Shown piece by piece: positions 8,214-16,231 of a DNA stretch of 64,000 nt. Both the position numbers and the translations under genes were made by a program. Source of the stretch: an uncultured Sphaerochaeta sp. (GTDB lineage: Bacteria; Spirochaetota; Spirochaetia; Sphaerochaetales; Sphaerochaetaceae). A model generated the notes under the pieces. The model was not told where the DNA came from. It searched no databases and saw only the letters and a program-made list of their open reading frames with translations. Each line of letters starts with the position of its first letter. Within the stretch, counting starts at the first letter, position 1. The stretch spans positions 496,001-560,000 of the forward strand of contig NZ_OY781063.1 in NCBI RefSeq assembly GCF_963676285.1, in the 5' to 3' direction.

Positions 8214-9608
8214 CTACAATGCTGGCTGGGGAATATTAGGGATGGAATCTTTTGCTGCATCCTTTGCATATTCACTTGCCACTGTCTTAAGGAAATTGGT
8301 ACTACTCTGGTCATCCAACCATACGCGGTCGATATCGATCAGGGCGGCCTGGGTCAATGGCGGGAAGAAGGTGGAAATATGGATTCCAAAATTCCCTGCA
8401 TCAACTGCTGCATACATCGACTGCACTGCCTTTACAAACTCAATAGAGAGCTTGCTGTAGCCAGTGGTATCAGGGTTGAATTCCTTCAGTGGAAGTGCCC
8501 AGTAACCAGGCCATACCTTGGCAAGGGTCTGCGCAAAATCGCTGGTCATCATCATATCGATGATCTTTGCAGCCTCATCCGGATTCTTGGACCCAGCCCA
8601 GATGGAGAAGGAGTTGACTGTTCCCAGTACATAGCTCTGTTTCTCGATTGATGGATCCATCGGGAATACTACGAAACCAAGATTTTCCGCCTTGTCTCCT
8701 TGGAAATAGGGATTCATGAACTGGAATGCCATTGATGGTCCAACGAAGAATGCGGCCTTATCAGCTGCAAGAAGCTGGCAGGATTCATCAAAGTTCAGGT
8801 TGGAATAATCGATGGTGAGGTTTCCATTCTGCATCTTTCCAGATAAGTACCCCTTCTGATACCATGACGCTGACTTCTCTACTGCTTTCTGGAAGACAGG
8901 ATCAGTCCAGCTCATTTCACCAGTAACAGCTTTATAGACATTCTGGGGACCTGCAATTGCATTCATGAAAATGGTCGAGTAATTCTCATTGACAGGCTTC
9001 CATCCCTTGTTTCCGGTAACCGAAGCATAGTAACCGTATTTGTGTGCTGCATCCATGAATGCTTCGAGTTCAGCAAGTGTGGAAGGCTCTGTCTTGGGCA
9101 GTGAGGGTTCCTTACTACGGAGGTCATTCAATACCTTTTTATTATAAAATACTCCCATTGTTATGGTACCACCAGGAAGGCTGTACAATTTACCACCTAC
9201 CTTACCAGCTTCATAGATGGGTTCAAGGATTCTATCATTCCATCCATATTTTTCTGCATAGGCGGTCATATCAACCAATTTCCCTGCTTGTGCATACTGA
9301 CTGACAAATGCTGGTCCAGATCCATAGACAACATCGGGAGCATTGCCTCCTTCAGCTGCCAATGCTGTAGCAATGTTGTTGTCAACCGCGTTGTCATAGG
9401 TGATGACCAATTCATAGGCATCCTGTGATTCGTTGTATGGCTTGATCAAGGCATCCTCGAGGGCCATACGATACTCAGGTGCTGCACCCCAGAACCACAT
9501 GGTAATCTGTTCGCGCTCACTACTCTCTGCTGATCCTCCAGCAAACACGCTGGATACGGTAAAGAGCAATACCAATCCAACCAAAGCAATCTTCCTCATG
9601 TTTTTCAT
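8214..9608 (-). CDS. Sugar ABC transporter substrate-binding protein
   Basis: 464 residues from the ATG at 9608, which has AGGAGG six bases upstream; the frame stays open 13 codons further but has no such site. A signal peptide (MKN...VFAGG) is cut near residue 22 and lacks a lipobox cysteine, so the mature protein is probably a soluble periplasmic one. The rest is a typical family-1 binding protein (MWFWG near the mature N-terminus, AGGSVDIDR-like end). It captures the substrate for the two permeases. First gene of the operon and the one nearest the promoter region that faces the GntR gene. Confidence 0.92.
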   Translation of the reverse strand: MKNMRKIALVGLVLLFTVSSVFAGGSAESSEREQITMWFWGAAPEYRMALEDALIKPYNESQDAYELVITYDNAVDNNIATALAAEGGNAPDVVYGSGPAFVSQYAQAGKLVDMTAYAEKYGWNDRILEPIYEAGKVGGKLYSLPGGTITMGVFYNKKVLNDLRSKEPSLPKTEPSTLAELEAFMDAAHKYGYYASVTGNKGWKPVNENYSTIFMNAIAGPQNVYKAVTGEMSWTDPVFQKAVEKSASWYQKGYLSGKMQNGNLTIDYSNLNFDESCQLLAADKAAFFVGPSMAFQFMNPYFQGDKAENLGFVVFPMDPSIEKQSYVLGTVNSFSIWAGSKNPDEAAKIIDMMMTSDFAQTLAKVWPGYWALPLKEFNPDTTGYSKLSIEFVKAVQSMYAAVDAGNFGIHISTFFPPLTQAALIDIDRVWLDDQSSTNFLKTVASEYAKDAAKDSIPNIPQPAL

Positions 9609-9890
9609 GGAAGTCCTCCTAGCTTTTGCAGTCCAAGACTGCATCATTTACGAATTTACTTGCACGATTGGTAAAAATCATTAATAATGAAATCAACCTA
9701 TATACATGTTAACACAGCTTTATAGCTTGAAAAGAAAAAGATTATAGAAACATACAAATTTTGGAAACTTATAATATTTCTGTTTTATGAAATTTTCATT
9801 ATATTTTTTTAGTTTTTTATAAATATAGATATTTATTTTTATTTTTTTGATAAATCTATGTACTCTTAGTGAATTCTTAAATAAATAACC
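9609..9890. promoter_or_regulatory. AT-rich divergent intergenic region of the transporter operon and the GntR gene
   Basis: About 280 bases, very AT-rich, with no ORF of note. Minus-strand transcription of the transporter operon must start here. TGTTAACA (9708-9715) is a perfect 8-bp palindrome, and the neighbouring ATATAC tract (9700-9705) could be part of a second regulator site. No consensus promoter pair is convincing enough to place a start point. Confidence 0.5.
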
Positions 9891-9909
9891 TGTATAGCTC
9901 GACTATACA
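9891..9909. promoter_or_regulatory. Candidate GntR (HutC-type) operator
   Basis: TGTATAGCTCGACTATACA is a 19-bp inverted repeat with perfect 7-base arms. HutC-subfamily GntR regulators bind sites with a GT-N-TA-N-AC type core, which the arms resemble. It ends four bases before the AAGGA ribosome-binding site of the GntR gene, so bound repressor would block the regulator's own transcript. Confidence 0.6.
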
Positions 9910-9927
9910 TTGAAGGATGTAACCAAT

Positions 9928-10725
9928 ATGGCACAAGAACACACAAAAGAACGTATTACAATCAGAAAGCGTGAAATCGATACAGCATCACCTGTCCCCA
10001 TTTATCATCAGATTGCGACCGATATTAAATTACTCTTCTCAATTGAACGTTGGACGATTGGTTCCAGGATTCCCTCTGAGCAAGCACTCTCTGATGCCTA
10101 TGGCGTAAGTCGGGTCACCCTACGACAAGCTCTCTCTGAGCTGGAAAAAGAAGGGTTTATCAAAAAAATCAACGGAGTCGGTTCAGTCCTCTCCGCATCA
10201 CCTACTCCCGTGGCCCAAACACTGAACCTTCCAGGTATCTCAGAAAGTAGAGACCCAAATAATCCACGTAGTAATTTCAATGCTAAAGTACTCGACTTAC
10301 AGATGACAGGACCGTCAAAACCTATCAATGAATATCTTGGATTGAATGATCGACAAAGCTTGATTTATGTACGGAGACTCTTTCTACGTGATGATAAGCC
10401 GGTTGCAATCAATATGTCTTGGCTAAACCCTCAAATGGTTCCCGGTATACTTGAAAAGGGCATGGTGGACAACAGCATGACAAAAACACTTCGCTCTTAT
10501 GGGTTGAGAGCTCATTCAATCTCAAACACCATAGAACCAATACACTGCACACAAGCAGAGATGAAACTCTTGGAGATTGGGTACAATGTACCGATTCTCA
10601 TGGTCTCTTCCCTCTCCTATATAGAATCCGAGGAACCTTTGGAGTTCTCCAAAACCATCTGGAGAGGGGACCGAATAAAGTTCAAGGTGAATGTAAATCG
10701 AGAGGATAGCCCTCTCACCAAGTAA
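9928..10725 (+). CDS. GntR-family transcriptional regulator with UTRA domain
   Basis: 265 residues from the ATG at 9928; AAGGA lies ten bases upstream. Residues 18-88 form the winged helix (SPVPIYHQIATDIK, then SRVTLRQALSELEKEGFI); about 110-260 form a UTRA effector domain, which in HutC-type members binds a small molecule, often a phosphosugar. It is divergent from the binding-protein operon and the palindrome at 9891-9909 is a likely site. Role inferred: a repressor of the ADP-ribosylglycohydrolase operon relieved by a pathway intermediate. Its stop is two bases from the stop of the convergent YegP-like gene. Confidence 0.9.
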   Translation: MAQEHTKERITIRKREIDTASPVPIYHQIATDIKLLFSIERWTIGSRIPSEQALSDAYGVSRVTLRQALSELEKEGFIKKINGVGSVLSASPTPVAQTLNLPGISESRDPNNPRSNFNAKVLDLQMTGPSKPINEYLGLNDRQSLIYVRRLFLRDDKPVAINMSWLNPQMVPGILEKGMVDNSMTKTLRSYGLRAHSISNTIEPIHCTQAEMKLLEIGYNVPILMVSSLSYIESEEPLEFSKTIWRGDRIKFKVNVNREDSPLTK

Positions 10726-10727
10726 TA

Positions 10728-11117
10728 TCAGTTCTGCAGAGCACTTTCATCCACCTGGGCATCAACGGCTGCCCTGCTGATGGATTCAATTCCGTTCAGA
10801 CAACCTGCCTTGGTGGAATACCCGTCCTCAGCCATAGCAACATTCAAGCCGTTTGAAGCCAAGAGCCGGTATCGATATTTCCCAGCGCTGTCAAAATACA
10901 CCTCATACTTTGGGTATTTTAGCGAAGGACCTGGTTTTTGCAACGTCTGGTCCTCGATCGGGGAGAGGGCATTCTTCTTGATTGTCTCCACACCTTCCCT
11001 GCAGGTCGCAAGACTTGAGTAGTTCTTGCTGGTAAGGACCGTCTGATAGTTTGCAGCTTGAAGGCTGAACCGATAGAAACCCTTTGGGGTCTTGGTAATA
11101 ATGAATCTTCCTGACAT
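10728..11117 (-). CDS. YegP-family (DUF1508) protein with two repeats
   Basis: 129 residues from the ATG at 11117, which has AAGGAG six bases upstream; a longer open frame extends into the intergenic region without support. Two DUF1508 repeats are visible: FIITKTPKGFYRFSLQAANYQ at the start and YEVYFDSAGKYRYRLLASNG from about residue 66, each followed by a C-x-x-G-I/V-E segment. The family is small, widespread and cytoplasmic, with no settled function. The gene is convergent with the GntR gene and divergent from the cobalamin riboswitch. Confidence 0.85.
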   Translation of the reverse strand: MSGRFIITKTPKGFYRFSLQAANYQTVLTSKNYSSLATCREGVETIKKNALSPIEDQTLQKPGPSLKYPKYEVYFDSAGKYRYRLLASNGLNVAMAEDGYSTKAGCLNGIESISRAAVDAQVDESALQN

Positions 11118-11245
11118 AGACCACTCCTTCTTTGGTGTTATGTTCAGTATAGGAATGAGGCTGAATAAAAAGCAAGAAGCAGACAATGGTTCCCATACAT
11201 AGCCTTGACCAACACCAATTCAACGCCTACTATGCTAATTGCTGG

Positions 11246-11387
11246 ATCTGGAAAAACGGAACGGGGTGTGATTCCCCGGCGGTCCCGCCACTGTAATCGA
11301 TGATGAAAGCAGACGATGCCATTGTCCCTTTGAGGACGAGAAGGCCTGTCAGTAAGAAGAGTCGTAAGCCAGGAGACGTTTCCAGAT
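11246..11387 (+). ncRNA. Cobalamin (B12) riboswitch
   Basis: The core is recognisable: a GGTCCCGCCACTGTAAT segment (11281-11297) and the B12 box around AAGCCAGGAGAC (11366-11377). A closing P1 helix is perfect: ATCTGGAAA (11246-11254) with TTTCCAGAT (11379-11387). It lies 120 bases upstream of the TonB-dependent receptor gene on the same strand, so adenosylcobalamin binding should reduce receptor expression. No poly-T terminator follows, which suggests control at translation. Confidence 0.93.
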
Positions 11388-11480
11388 AACAATTCTTCGT
11401 GGAGAAAGAAACAGCTATGATTATGTATATCGTCCAGATATTTCATACTCCCATGCACATACTATTTCCACGCAGGATGA

Positions 11481-11498
11481 CCAGACAACACTCTCTGG
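11481..11498 (+). promoter_or_regulatory. Possible expression platform: hairpin touching the btuB ribosome-binding site
   Basis: CCAGA (11481-11485) can pair with TCTGG (11494-11498), whose last two bases are the start of the GGAGG site (11497-11501) ahead of the ATG at 11508. The same TCTGG could instead pair with the CCAGA in the P1 right arm of the riboswitch, so the two folds could compete. Inference from complementarity only. Confidence 0.45.
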
Positions 11499-11507
11499 AG
11501 GCTCTTC

Positions 11508-13385
11508 ATGCAGAAGCGCGGAATCTTCTCTCTGGTCTTGTTGCTCACCGTCTTTTCTCTATTTGCAACGCAAGATCTCGTTGATCTCGGAACAGCATAT
11601 GAATTGGTCATTGCTGAAACACCACTTTCCGAAGCGGAAACCAATACAGCTTCGTCTGTTTCTGTTATCACGCAAGAACAAATTGCAGCATACAACGCAC
11701 AGACAACAGCTGAGTTGGTAGGAAAGGCTATTGGGACTTCTTTCAACTCTGTCGGGGGTCTTGGCTCACTCCAGACCGTGGTAATTCGTGGAGCAACTTC
11801 TTCCAAAAACCTCATCTATCTTGATGGAGTGCTTCTCTCCTCTGCCCATGACGGGACAGTGGACCTATCCATCATTCCCATTGACATCATTGAACGGATC
11901 GAAATTGTCAAAAGTGGACCTGGTAACTTAGGCAGGACCAATGCAATCGGGGGAATGGTCAATATCATAACGAAGAGAGGACAACAAAGTGAAACACCAT
12001 TCTCACTCTCCTTTGAGAACGGTTCATTTCTTCCACTCACCCATGATACTGATGAACACAATTGGCAATCTTTGGTAGACAGCCAAAACATAAACGTTAC
12101 TTACACAAATAATGGCCTTGTTGCAACTATTGGAGGTCTTGTTGCGCAAAATGCCTTTACCTATCAAGATGGTAGTGCTACACGTAAGCTTAGGGAAAAT
12201 GCAGAAGTGTATGAATGGCATGGAGCGGTTAATTTCGACACAAGTGTTTCAGAAAACATTCAGTTCACAACCCAGAATCTGGTCAACTACAAGAACCTTG
12301 GCGTTCCAGGGGGACTCTCCTTCGGCCTCACTAAGGATGACTACCAAAAGGATCTCTTTACTTCCACCACCAATACCTTGGAGATTACAAATGTAAGTGA
12401 GTTGCTCGAGACCATCGCTGCTCGTCTGCATTATGGATATGGACAGACATTCTACCATGACGATGATTATCAGGATAGCACGCACAACAAACACAGTGCA
12501 TCAGTACAGGTGGAAAGCACGTGGGGGCTGGGGCAATCCTATGCTTTGACCACCGATCTTCTTTACAATCTTGACTATGTTGATAGTACAGATATTGGCA
12601 AGAACAACCGACATACTATCTCGACGTCTGCCCATGGGAGTGTCTACGTTGGGGATGGCAACTTCTCGATCCATCCCAGTGTGAATATCGCCTACCTCAG
12701 TGACATGGAAACATTCTCTCCCAATGCTTCAATAGGCGCCATCCTCTCTCTTACAAAGAACACAGAACTGAATGCCTCCATCAGTTATGCTGAGAATGTA
12801 CCAACATTCTCCCAACTGTATTGGCCCTTTATGGGGAATCCCAATCTGAAGACAGAGAAAGGTCTGAATGGGGAAATTGGCGTTTCCACAACCAATGGGA
12901 CAATCACCTACGAGGGAACATTGTTTGGTAGAAATATCTATAATGACATCGCCTATGATGCATTCTGGACTCCACAAAACATTGCTCACAGCTTCTACCT
13001 TGGAACAGAACAATCAGTGGAGCTTGAACTTACGGAAAATTTCAACATACAAATGAGTTATCTCTTCAACAAGAGCTATGATCTCTCAAGTGGAAACACA
13101 TTTACTGATGATGTGGAGGTTTCCAATGTCCGCAAGCATACAGTCAAAACTGCTTTGTTCTTCTCCCGGAACCTATTTGAAGGCAGCGTAAGTGCAGAAT
13201 ACCTGGGAAGCACCAGTTCACTCGAGCAGGCTTTCCTGGTCAATCTGAATGCAAGCATGCAAGTAACCGATGCTCTGAAGGCATATGTTGCTGTGGACAA
13301 TCTGTTGAACACTGAATACGAACTGACCAGTGGATATCCCATGCCAGGGACTAAGATCAGAATTGGAGGAACCGTACGGTTTTAA
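11508..13385 (+). CDS. btuB: TonB-dependent outer-membrane receptor, probable vitamin B12 receptor
   Basis: 625 residues, close to E. coli BtuB in size. A signal peptide (1-20) is followed by a plug domain: ASSVSVITQEQI (49-60), then VVIRGATSSKNLIYLDGV and IERIEIVKSGPG, all typical plug motifs. The rest is a beta-barrel ending in the C-terminal phenylalanine used for outer-membrane assembly. GGAGG precedes the ATG. The cobalamin riboswitch upstream makes corrinoid uptake the best assignment. ExbB, two ExbD and TonB genes follow at once, so the receptor has its own energy-coupling machinery. No BtuFCD genes are in the window. Confidence 0.88.
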   Translation: MQKRGIFSLVLLLTVFSLFATQDLVDLGTAYELVIAETPLSEAETNTASSVSVITQEQIAAYNAQTTAELVGKAIGTSFNSVGGLGSLQTVVIRGATSSKNLIYLDGVLLSSAHDGTVDLSIIPIDIIERIEIVKSGPGNLGRTNAIGGMVNIITKRGQQSETPFSLSFENGSFLPLTHDTDEHNWQSLVDSQNINVTYTNNGLVATIGGLVAQNAFTYQDGSATRKLRENAEVYEWHGAVNFDTSVSENIQFTTQNLVNYKNLGVPGGLSFGLTKDDYQKDLFTSTTNTLEITNVSELLETIAARLHYGYGQTFYHDDDYQDSTHNKHSASVQVESTWGLGQSYALTTDLLYNLDYVDSTDIGKNNRHTISTSAHGSVYVGDGNFSIHPSVNIAYLSDMETFSPNASIGAILSLTKNTELNASISYAENVPTFSQLYWPFMGNPNLKTEKGLNGEIGVSTTNGTITYEGTLFGRNIYNDIAYDAFWTPQNIAHSFYLGTEQSVELELTENFNIQMSYLFNKSYDLSSGNTFTDDVEVSNVRKHTVKTALFFSRNLFEGSVSAEYLGSTSSLEQAFLVNLNASMQVTDALKAYVAVDNLLNTEYELTSGYPMPGTKIRIGGTVRF

Positions 13386-13388
13386 CCT

Positions 13389-13805
13389 ATGGAAATAACC
13401 AATCTGATTCTGATCATGAAAAAGGGCGGAGCGGTCATGTGGCCGCTCTATGCCCTGCTGGTTCTCTCGTTGGTACTTAGTATTGAACGAGGAATTACCC
13501 TGTTCCTTATCTGGAAAAACCACTCGAGAATGCATAAGCGAGAAATTGAACCTGTACTCTCTATTCTGGATCTTATTGCCATGATTGCCCCCGTCATTGG
13601 ATTCCTGGGGACCGTGACAGGCATGATCAATGCATTCAGATCGGTGGCTGAGGCATCTTCAGTACAACTTCAAATCATTGCCTCAGGGCTGTACGAAGCG
13701 CTGTACACCACGGCATTCGGCTTGATTATCTCCATTATAGCTACAATCAGCAGTTTCATACTTGAGACTGCAAGTACCATGTTATGCGAAACCGAAGAAA
13801 CCTAG
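13389..13805 (+). CDS. exbB: Compact ExbB/TolQ/MotA-family proton channel subunit
   Basis: 138 residues, far shorter than the usual 220-245. The three membrane segments are kept (about 17-38, 52-75 and 100-125), including the IAPVIGFLGTVTGMI motif of the second helix, but the large cytoplasmic loop between the first and second helices is reduced to about 15 residues. It should form the channel that, with ExbD, uses proton flow to drive TonB. It starts 3 bases after the receptor stop and overlaps the first exbD by 22 bases. Confidence 0.85.
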   Translation: MEITNLILIMKKGGAVMWPLYALLVLSLVLSIERGITLFLIWKNHSRMHKREIEPVLSILDLIAMIAPVIGFLGTVTGMINAFRSVAEASSVQLQIIASGLYEALYTTAFGLIISIIATISSFILETASTMLCETEET

Positions 13806-14140
13806 GGCAACCAAGTGACATTGCCTTCCTCCTGATCATCTTCTTCCTGCTTCTCTCGGGTATCGCTTCTTCGGGAAGTGTACCCATCTCACTTGAGAGT
13901 TCAGAAACAACCAAAACTCCTGAAACAGCTCTCATCACTCTCACCATCCTGGAAGATGGATCAATAATTCTAGGTGATGAAACGCAAGCGTTACAATCTA
14001 TTGCTAAGCTCATCGCATCAGCCAAACATGTTTCCATCATAGTGGAAAGAAACACCTCCTGGCAGCATGTAGTTACCCTCCTTTCAATTATTGAGCAGCA
14101 GAGCACGGCATCCTTCTCCCTGGAGCTTTCCGATGAATAA
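13784..14140 (+). CDS. exbD: ExbD/TolR-family protein (first copy)
   Basis: 118 residues with one N-terminal membrane helix. PSDIAFLLIIFFLLLSG (10-26) carries the helix-borne Asp that is essential for proton transfer in ExbD. The short periplasmic domain that follows has the usual alternating strands. It overlaps the end of exbB by 22 bases and has no clear ribosome-binding site of its own, so it depends on translational coupling. The end overlaps the second exbD (ATGAATAA). Confidence 0.85.
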   Translation: MRNRRNLGQPSDIAFLLIIFFLLLSGIASSGSVPISLESSETTKTPETALITLTILEDGSIILGDETQALQSIAKLIASAKHVSIIVERNTSWQHVVTLLSIIEQQSTASFSLELSDE

Positions 14141-14489
14141 AAAATACCGGCATGGTCCCAATTCCACAGTTACCGACATTGCTTTCCTCTTGCTCTTGTT
14201 CTTTCTCATCCTTTCCATCAGCACCCAGCAGACTCCTCTGCCACTACAAGCAGCTTCCGCACACGCAGAGATCCTGGAAGATACAGACATTTCAACAATT
14301 GTTGTTTCTCATACAGGAGAACTGTTCTTGGATGGATCTTCTATAGCTCTTGACTCTATTCCGAGGCAAGATACATACGCACTGCTTGCTGATAGAAACA
14401 CTCCTTATGAGATCATCCATCCAATCATCACGTTTTTGAAAGAACGTGGTGTTGGCACGCTATATTGTCTCGTGGAGGACCACCCATGA
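14133..14489 (+). CDS. exbD: ExbD/TolR-family protein (second copy)
   Basis: 118 residues from the ATG at 14133, preceded by TGGAGC. The N-terminal helix holds TVTDIAFLLLLFFLIL (13-28) with the conserved Asp in the same place as in the first copy; the periplasmic parts are diverged. Two different ExbD proteins in one operon suggest a heteromeric ExbD pair in the channel (inference). Its stop overlaps the tonB start (ATGA). Confidence 0.85.
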   Translation: MNKKYRHGPNSTVTDIAFLLLLFFLILSISTQQTPLPLQAASAHAEILEDTDISTIVVSHTGELFLDGSSIALDSIPRQDTYALLADRNTPYEIIHPIITFLKERGVGTLYCLVEDHP

Positions 14490-15148
14490 AATGTATGCAA
14501 AGAGTATTACTGATCATTGTATTGGTATTTTTATCAATACTGATCCTCTTTATCCCTTTGAAAAGAAATGAAGGAAAAGCAGTAGAAACAGAGGAGGAAA
14601 TGACTCCAATAGCCATGCTCTCAATGGATCGATTACTGGCCTCTCCTCGTATACCTGTGGAGACAGTGAAAGAATCAAACGCACTTGACGAAGAGACTAT
14701 TTCTGCTTCAGTACCTACGTTACCTGTTCCTGCCAAAGAAAAAACAGAGAAAAAAGAAGAAACAAGTCAAAGGCCAGAGCAAAACACTCCGCCATACAAT
14801 ACCCTCGAGGAAGAGGAACATGAAAACCCAGGAGAGGATGGATATTATTACACGATTGACATGGTAACAACCCGTCCCCAGTTCGATCTTTCCCTACTTG
14901 CCTCGAGCATTGTGTACCCTACGCTTGCAAGACGGCAGGGAAAGGAAGGAACGGTGCTCTTGCGATTGTTCATTGACGAAGAGGGAAAGATTGAGCAGAT
15001 CATCGTAGAGGAAGACCCTGGCTATGGATTTGCAGACGCAGCAATTGCTGCGTTTACAAATTTTCGCGTAGCACCTGCCATCCACGATGATGTTCCTGTT
15101 CCTGTCACCCTCCTCTACCCGATTCGTTTTTCTTTACATAACGAGTAA
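14486..15148 (+). CDS. tonB: TonB energy transducer
   Basis: 220 residues from the ATG at 14486, preceded by GGAGG and overlapping the stop of the second exbD. An N-terminal membrane anchor (about 5-24) is followed by an acidic, Lys- and Pro-containing linker (about 25-125) and a C-terminal TonB domain with YPTLARRQGKEGTVLLRLFI and a final YPIRFSL strand. It should carry energy from the ExbBD complex across the periplasm to the receptor encoded first in the operon. The stop abuts the stop of the convergent thioredoxin-like gene (TAATTA). Confidence 0.9.
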   Translation: MKCMQRVLLIIVLVFLSILILFIPLKRNEGKAVETEEEMTPIAMLSMDRLLASPRIPVETVKESNALDEETISASVPTLPVPAKEKTEKKEETSQRPEQNTPPYNTLEEEEHENPGEDGYYYTIDMVTTRPQFDLSLLASSIVYPTLARRQGKEGTVLLRLFIDEEGKIEQIIVEEDPGYGFADAAIAAFTNFRVAPAIHDDVPVPVTLLYPIRFSLHNE

Positions 15149-15697
15149 TTACTCAGTGCAAACCGCACAGTCGATGCTCAACAAGGTCTGTAGTTCATAC
15201 AGGGGACGATCCCTGAGGTACTCTTCCTTGGTTGCACCATTTGAGGATGAGAGAATAGTTCCTTCACGGTCAAGGAGCAGAAACCCTGGAATGTAGAAAC
15301 GATGCTCCCCAAGCAATTCCATCACCCCACTCGATTCTCTCTCAGAGAAGGGGATGTAAGGAAATGGATATTCACCTTGGTCCAGGAAGGCAAGCAGGTT
15401 CTCATCTGACTGGTCATTGACGTGGCCGGCAAAGATGATTTCCAGTTTATCTCCATACATCCGCTTGTACTGGGAGTACTTTTGTTTCAGTTCTTCTGCA
15501 TACTCCACACAATACGGACACCAATCGGCGGCATAGTAGACAAGCAGGTAATCAGCATTCACTGCAACAGGATTGCCCTGCCGGTTATGGGCACTCCTCA
15601 CAATCTTCTCATAGGAGTTCATTGGTTCATTAGGTATTGTCTTACAACCAGAGAGCAACAAGAGACCAAGCAGGATCATGGCAAGTATACGTTTCAT
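15149..15697 (-). CDS. Thioredoxin-fold lipoprotein
   Basis: 182 residues. The N-terminal signal ends in a lipobox (LLSGC, Cys at 18), so the protein is probably membrane-anchored on the periplasmic side. WCPYC (about 59-63) is a thioredoxin-type redox motif in the context YYAADWCPYCVEYAEELK, and PGFLLLDREGTI later holds the cis-Pro region. A role in periplasmic disulfide reduction or transfer is likely; the substrate is unknown. Two further Cys (DCAVC) lie at the very end. It is convergent with tonB and divergent from csoR. Confidence 0.85.
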   Translation of the reverse strand: MKRILAMILLGLLLLSGCKTIPNEPMNSYEKIVRSAHNRQGNPVAVNADYLLVYYAADWCPYCVEYAEELKQKYSQYKRMYGDKLEIIFAGHVNDQSDENLLAFLDQGEYPFPYIPFSERESSGVMELLGEHRFYIPGFLLLDREGTILSSSNGATKEEYLRDRPLYELQTLLSIDCAVCTE

Positions 15698-15827
15698 AGC
15701 AATTATTTCCTTTTCTCACAGATACTGAAATCTATTGTAACTGAAGCACAGGTGAAAGAAAACGTAAAAAAACTCATGAACAGCTGATTGGCAACTACAC
15801 ATCACAGGTAGATCCACCTCATTCCAT

Positions 15828-15846
15828 CATACACCATGGGGGTATG
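15828..15846. promoter_or_regulatory. Degenerate CsoR-like box
   Basis: CATACACCATGGGGGTATG keeps the right half (GGGGGTAT) of the operator at 15922-15940 but only part of the left half. It lies between the thioredoxin-lipoprotein gene and csoR. A weak or decayed site is possible. Confidence 0.35.
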
Positions 15847-15914
15847 TAATAAGAGAACAGCATCAAAACGCACCTGATGGCTTTTATGAACGCATTTCTT
15901 CCCTTGTTCCCTAC

Positions 15915-15943
15915 TTGACATTATACCCTACGGGGGTATATAA
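15915..15943 (+). promoter_or_regulatory. csoR promoter with embedded CsoR operator
   Basis: TTGACA (15915-15920) and ATATAA (15938-15943) are spaced 17 bases. The palindrome-like TATACCCTACGGGGGTATA (15922-15940) fills the spacer and overlaps the -10, exactly where a copper-sensing repressor would block polymerase. The same box, with one base changed, occurs at 24347-24365 in the opposite orientation. The csoR ATG is only 8 bases after the -10, so the message is probably leaderless. Confidence 0.8.
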
Positions 15944-15950
15944 GTAAGAT

Positions 15951-16229
15951 ATGATACAGGAAATCAAGACAAAGCTCGATCCCAGGCTTGCAAGGATCGA
16001 GGGACAGGTGAAAGGGATTCGGAACATGGTACAGGAAGATCGGTACTGTGTTGATATTCTGCTACAGCTTTCGGCGGTGATCTCAGCATTGAAGAAAGTT
16101 GAGGACATGGTGATGGAAAATCACTTGAACACCTGTGTTGCGGATGCGATGAGAAGCAACGACGAGGATGAACAGAAGCAGAAAGTGGCTGAGTTGATGG
16201 ATGTGATCGCAAAGTTTCGCAGGCAATAA
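15951..16229 (+). CDS. csoR: CsoR-family copper-sensing repressor
   Basis: 92 residues, the usual size of this all-helical family. Cys33 (RYCVDIL), His58 and Cys62 (ENHLNTC) form the C-H-C Cu(I)-binding set of true CsoR proteins. No Shine-Dalgarno sequence precedes the ATG, and the -10 of its promoter is so close that a leaderless message is likely. It should repress its own promoter and be released by Cu(I). copZ and copA lie downstream on the same strand, separated by a tRNA gene on the other strand. The matching box at 24347 suggests that the SHOCT genes are also its targets. Confidence 0.92.
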   Translation: MIQEIKTKLDPRLARIEGQVKGIRNMVQEDRYCVDILLQLSAVISALKKVEDMVMENHLNTCVADAMRSNDEDEQKQKVAELMDVIAKFRRQ

Positions 16230-16231
16230 AA

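Noticed and set aside
11144..11458. Minus-strand frame across the riboswitch
   Set aside because: It is antisense to the cobalamin riboswitch; the product has no family features.
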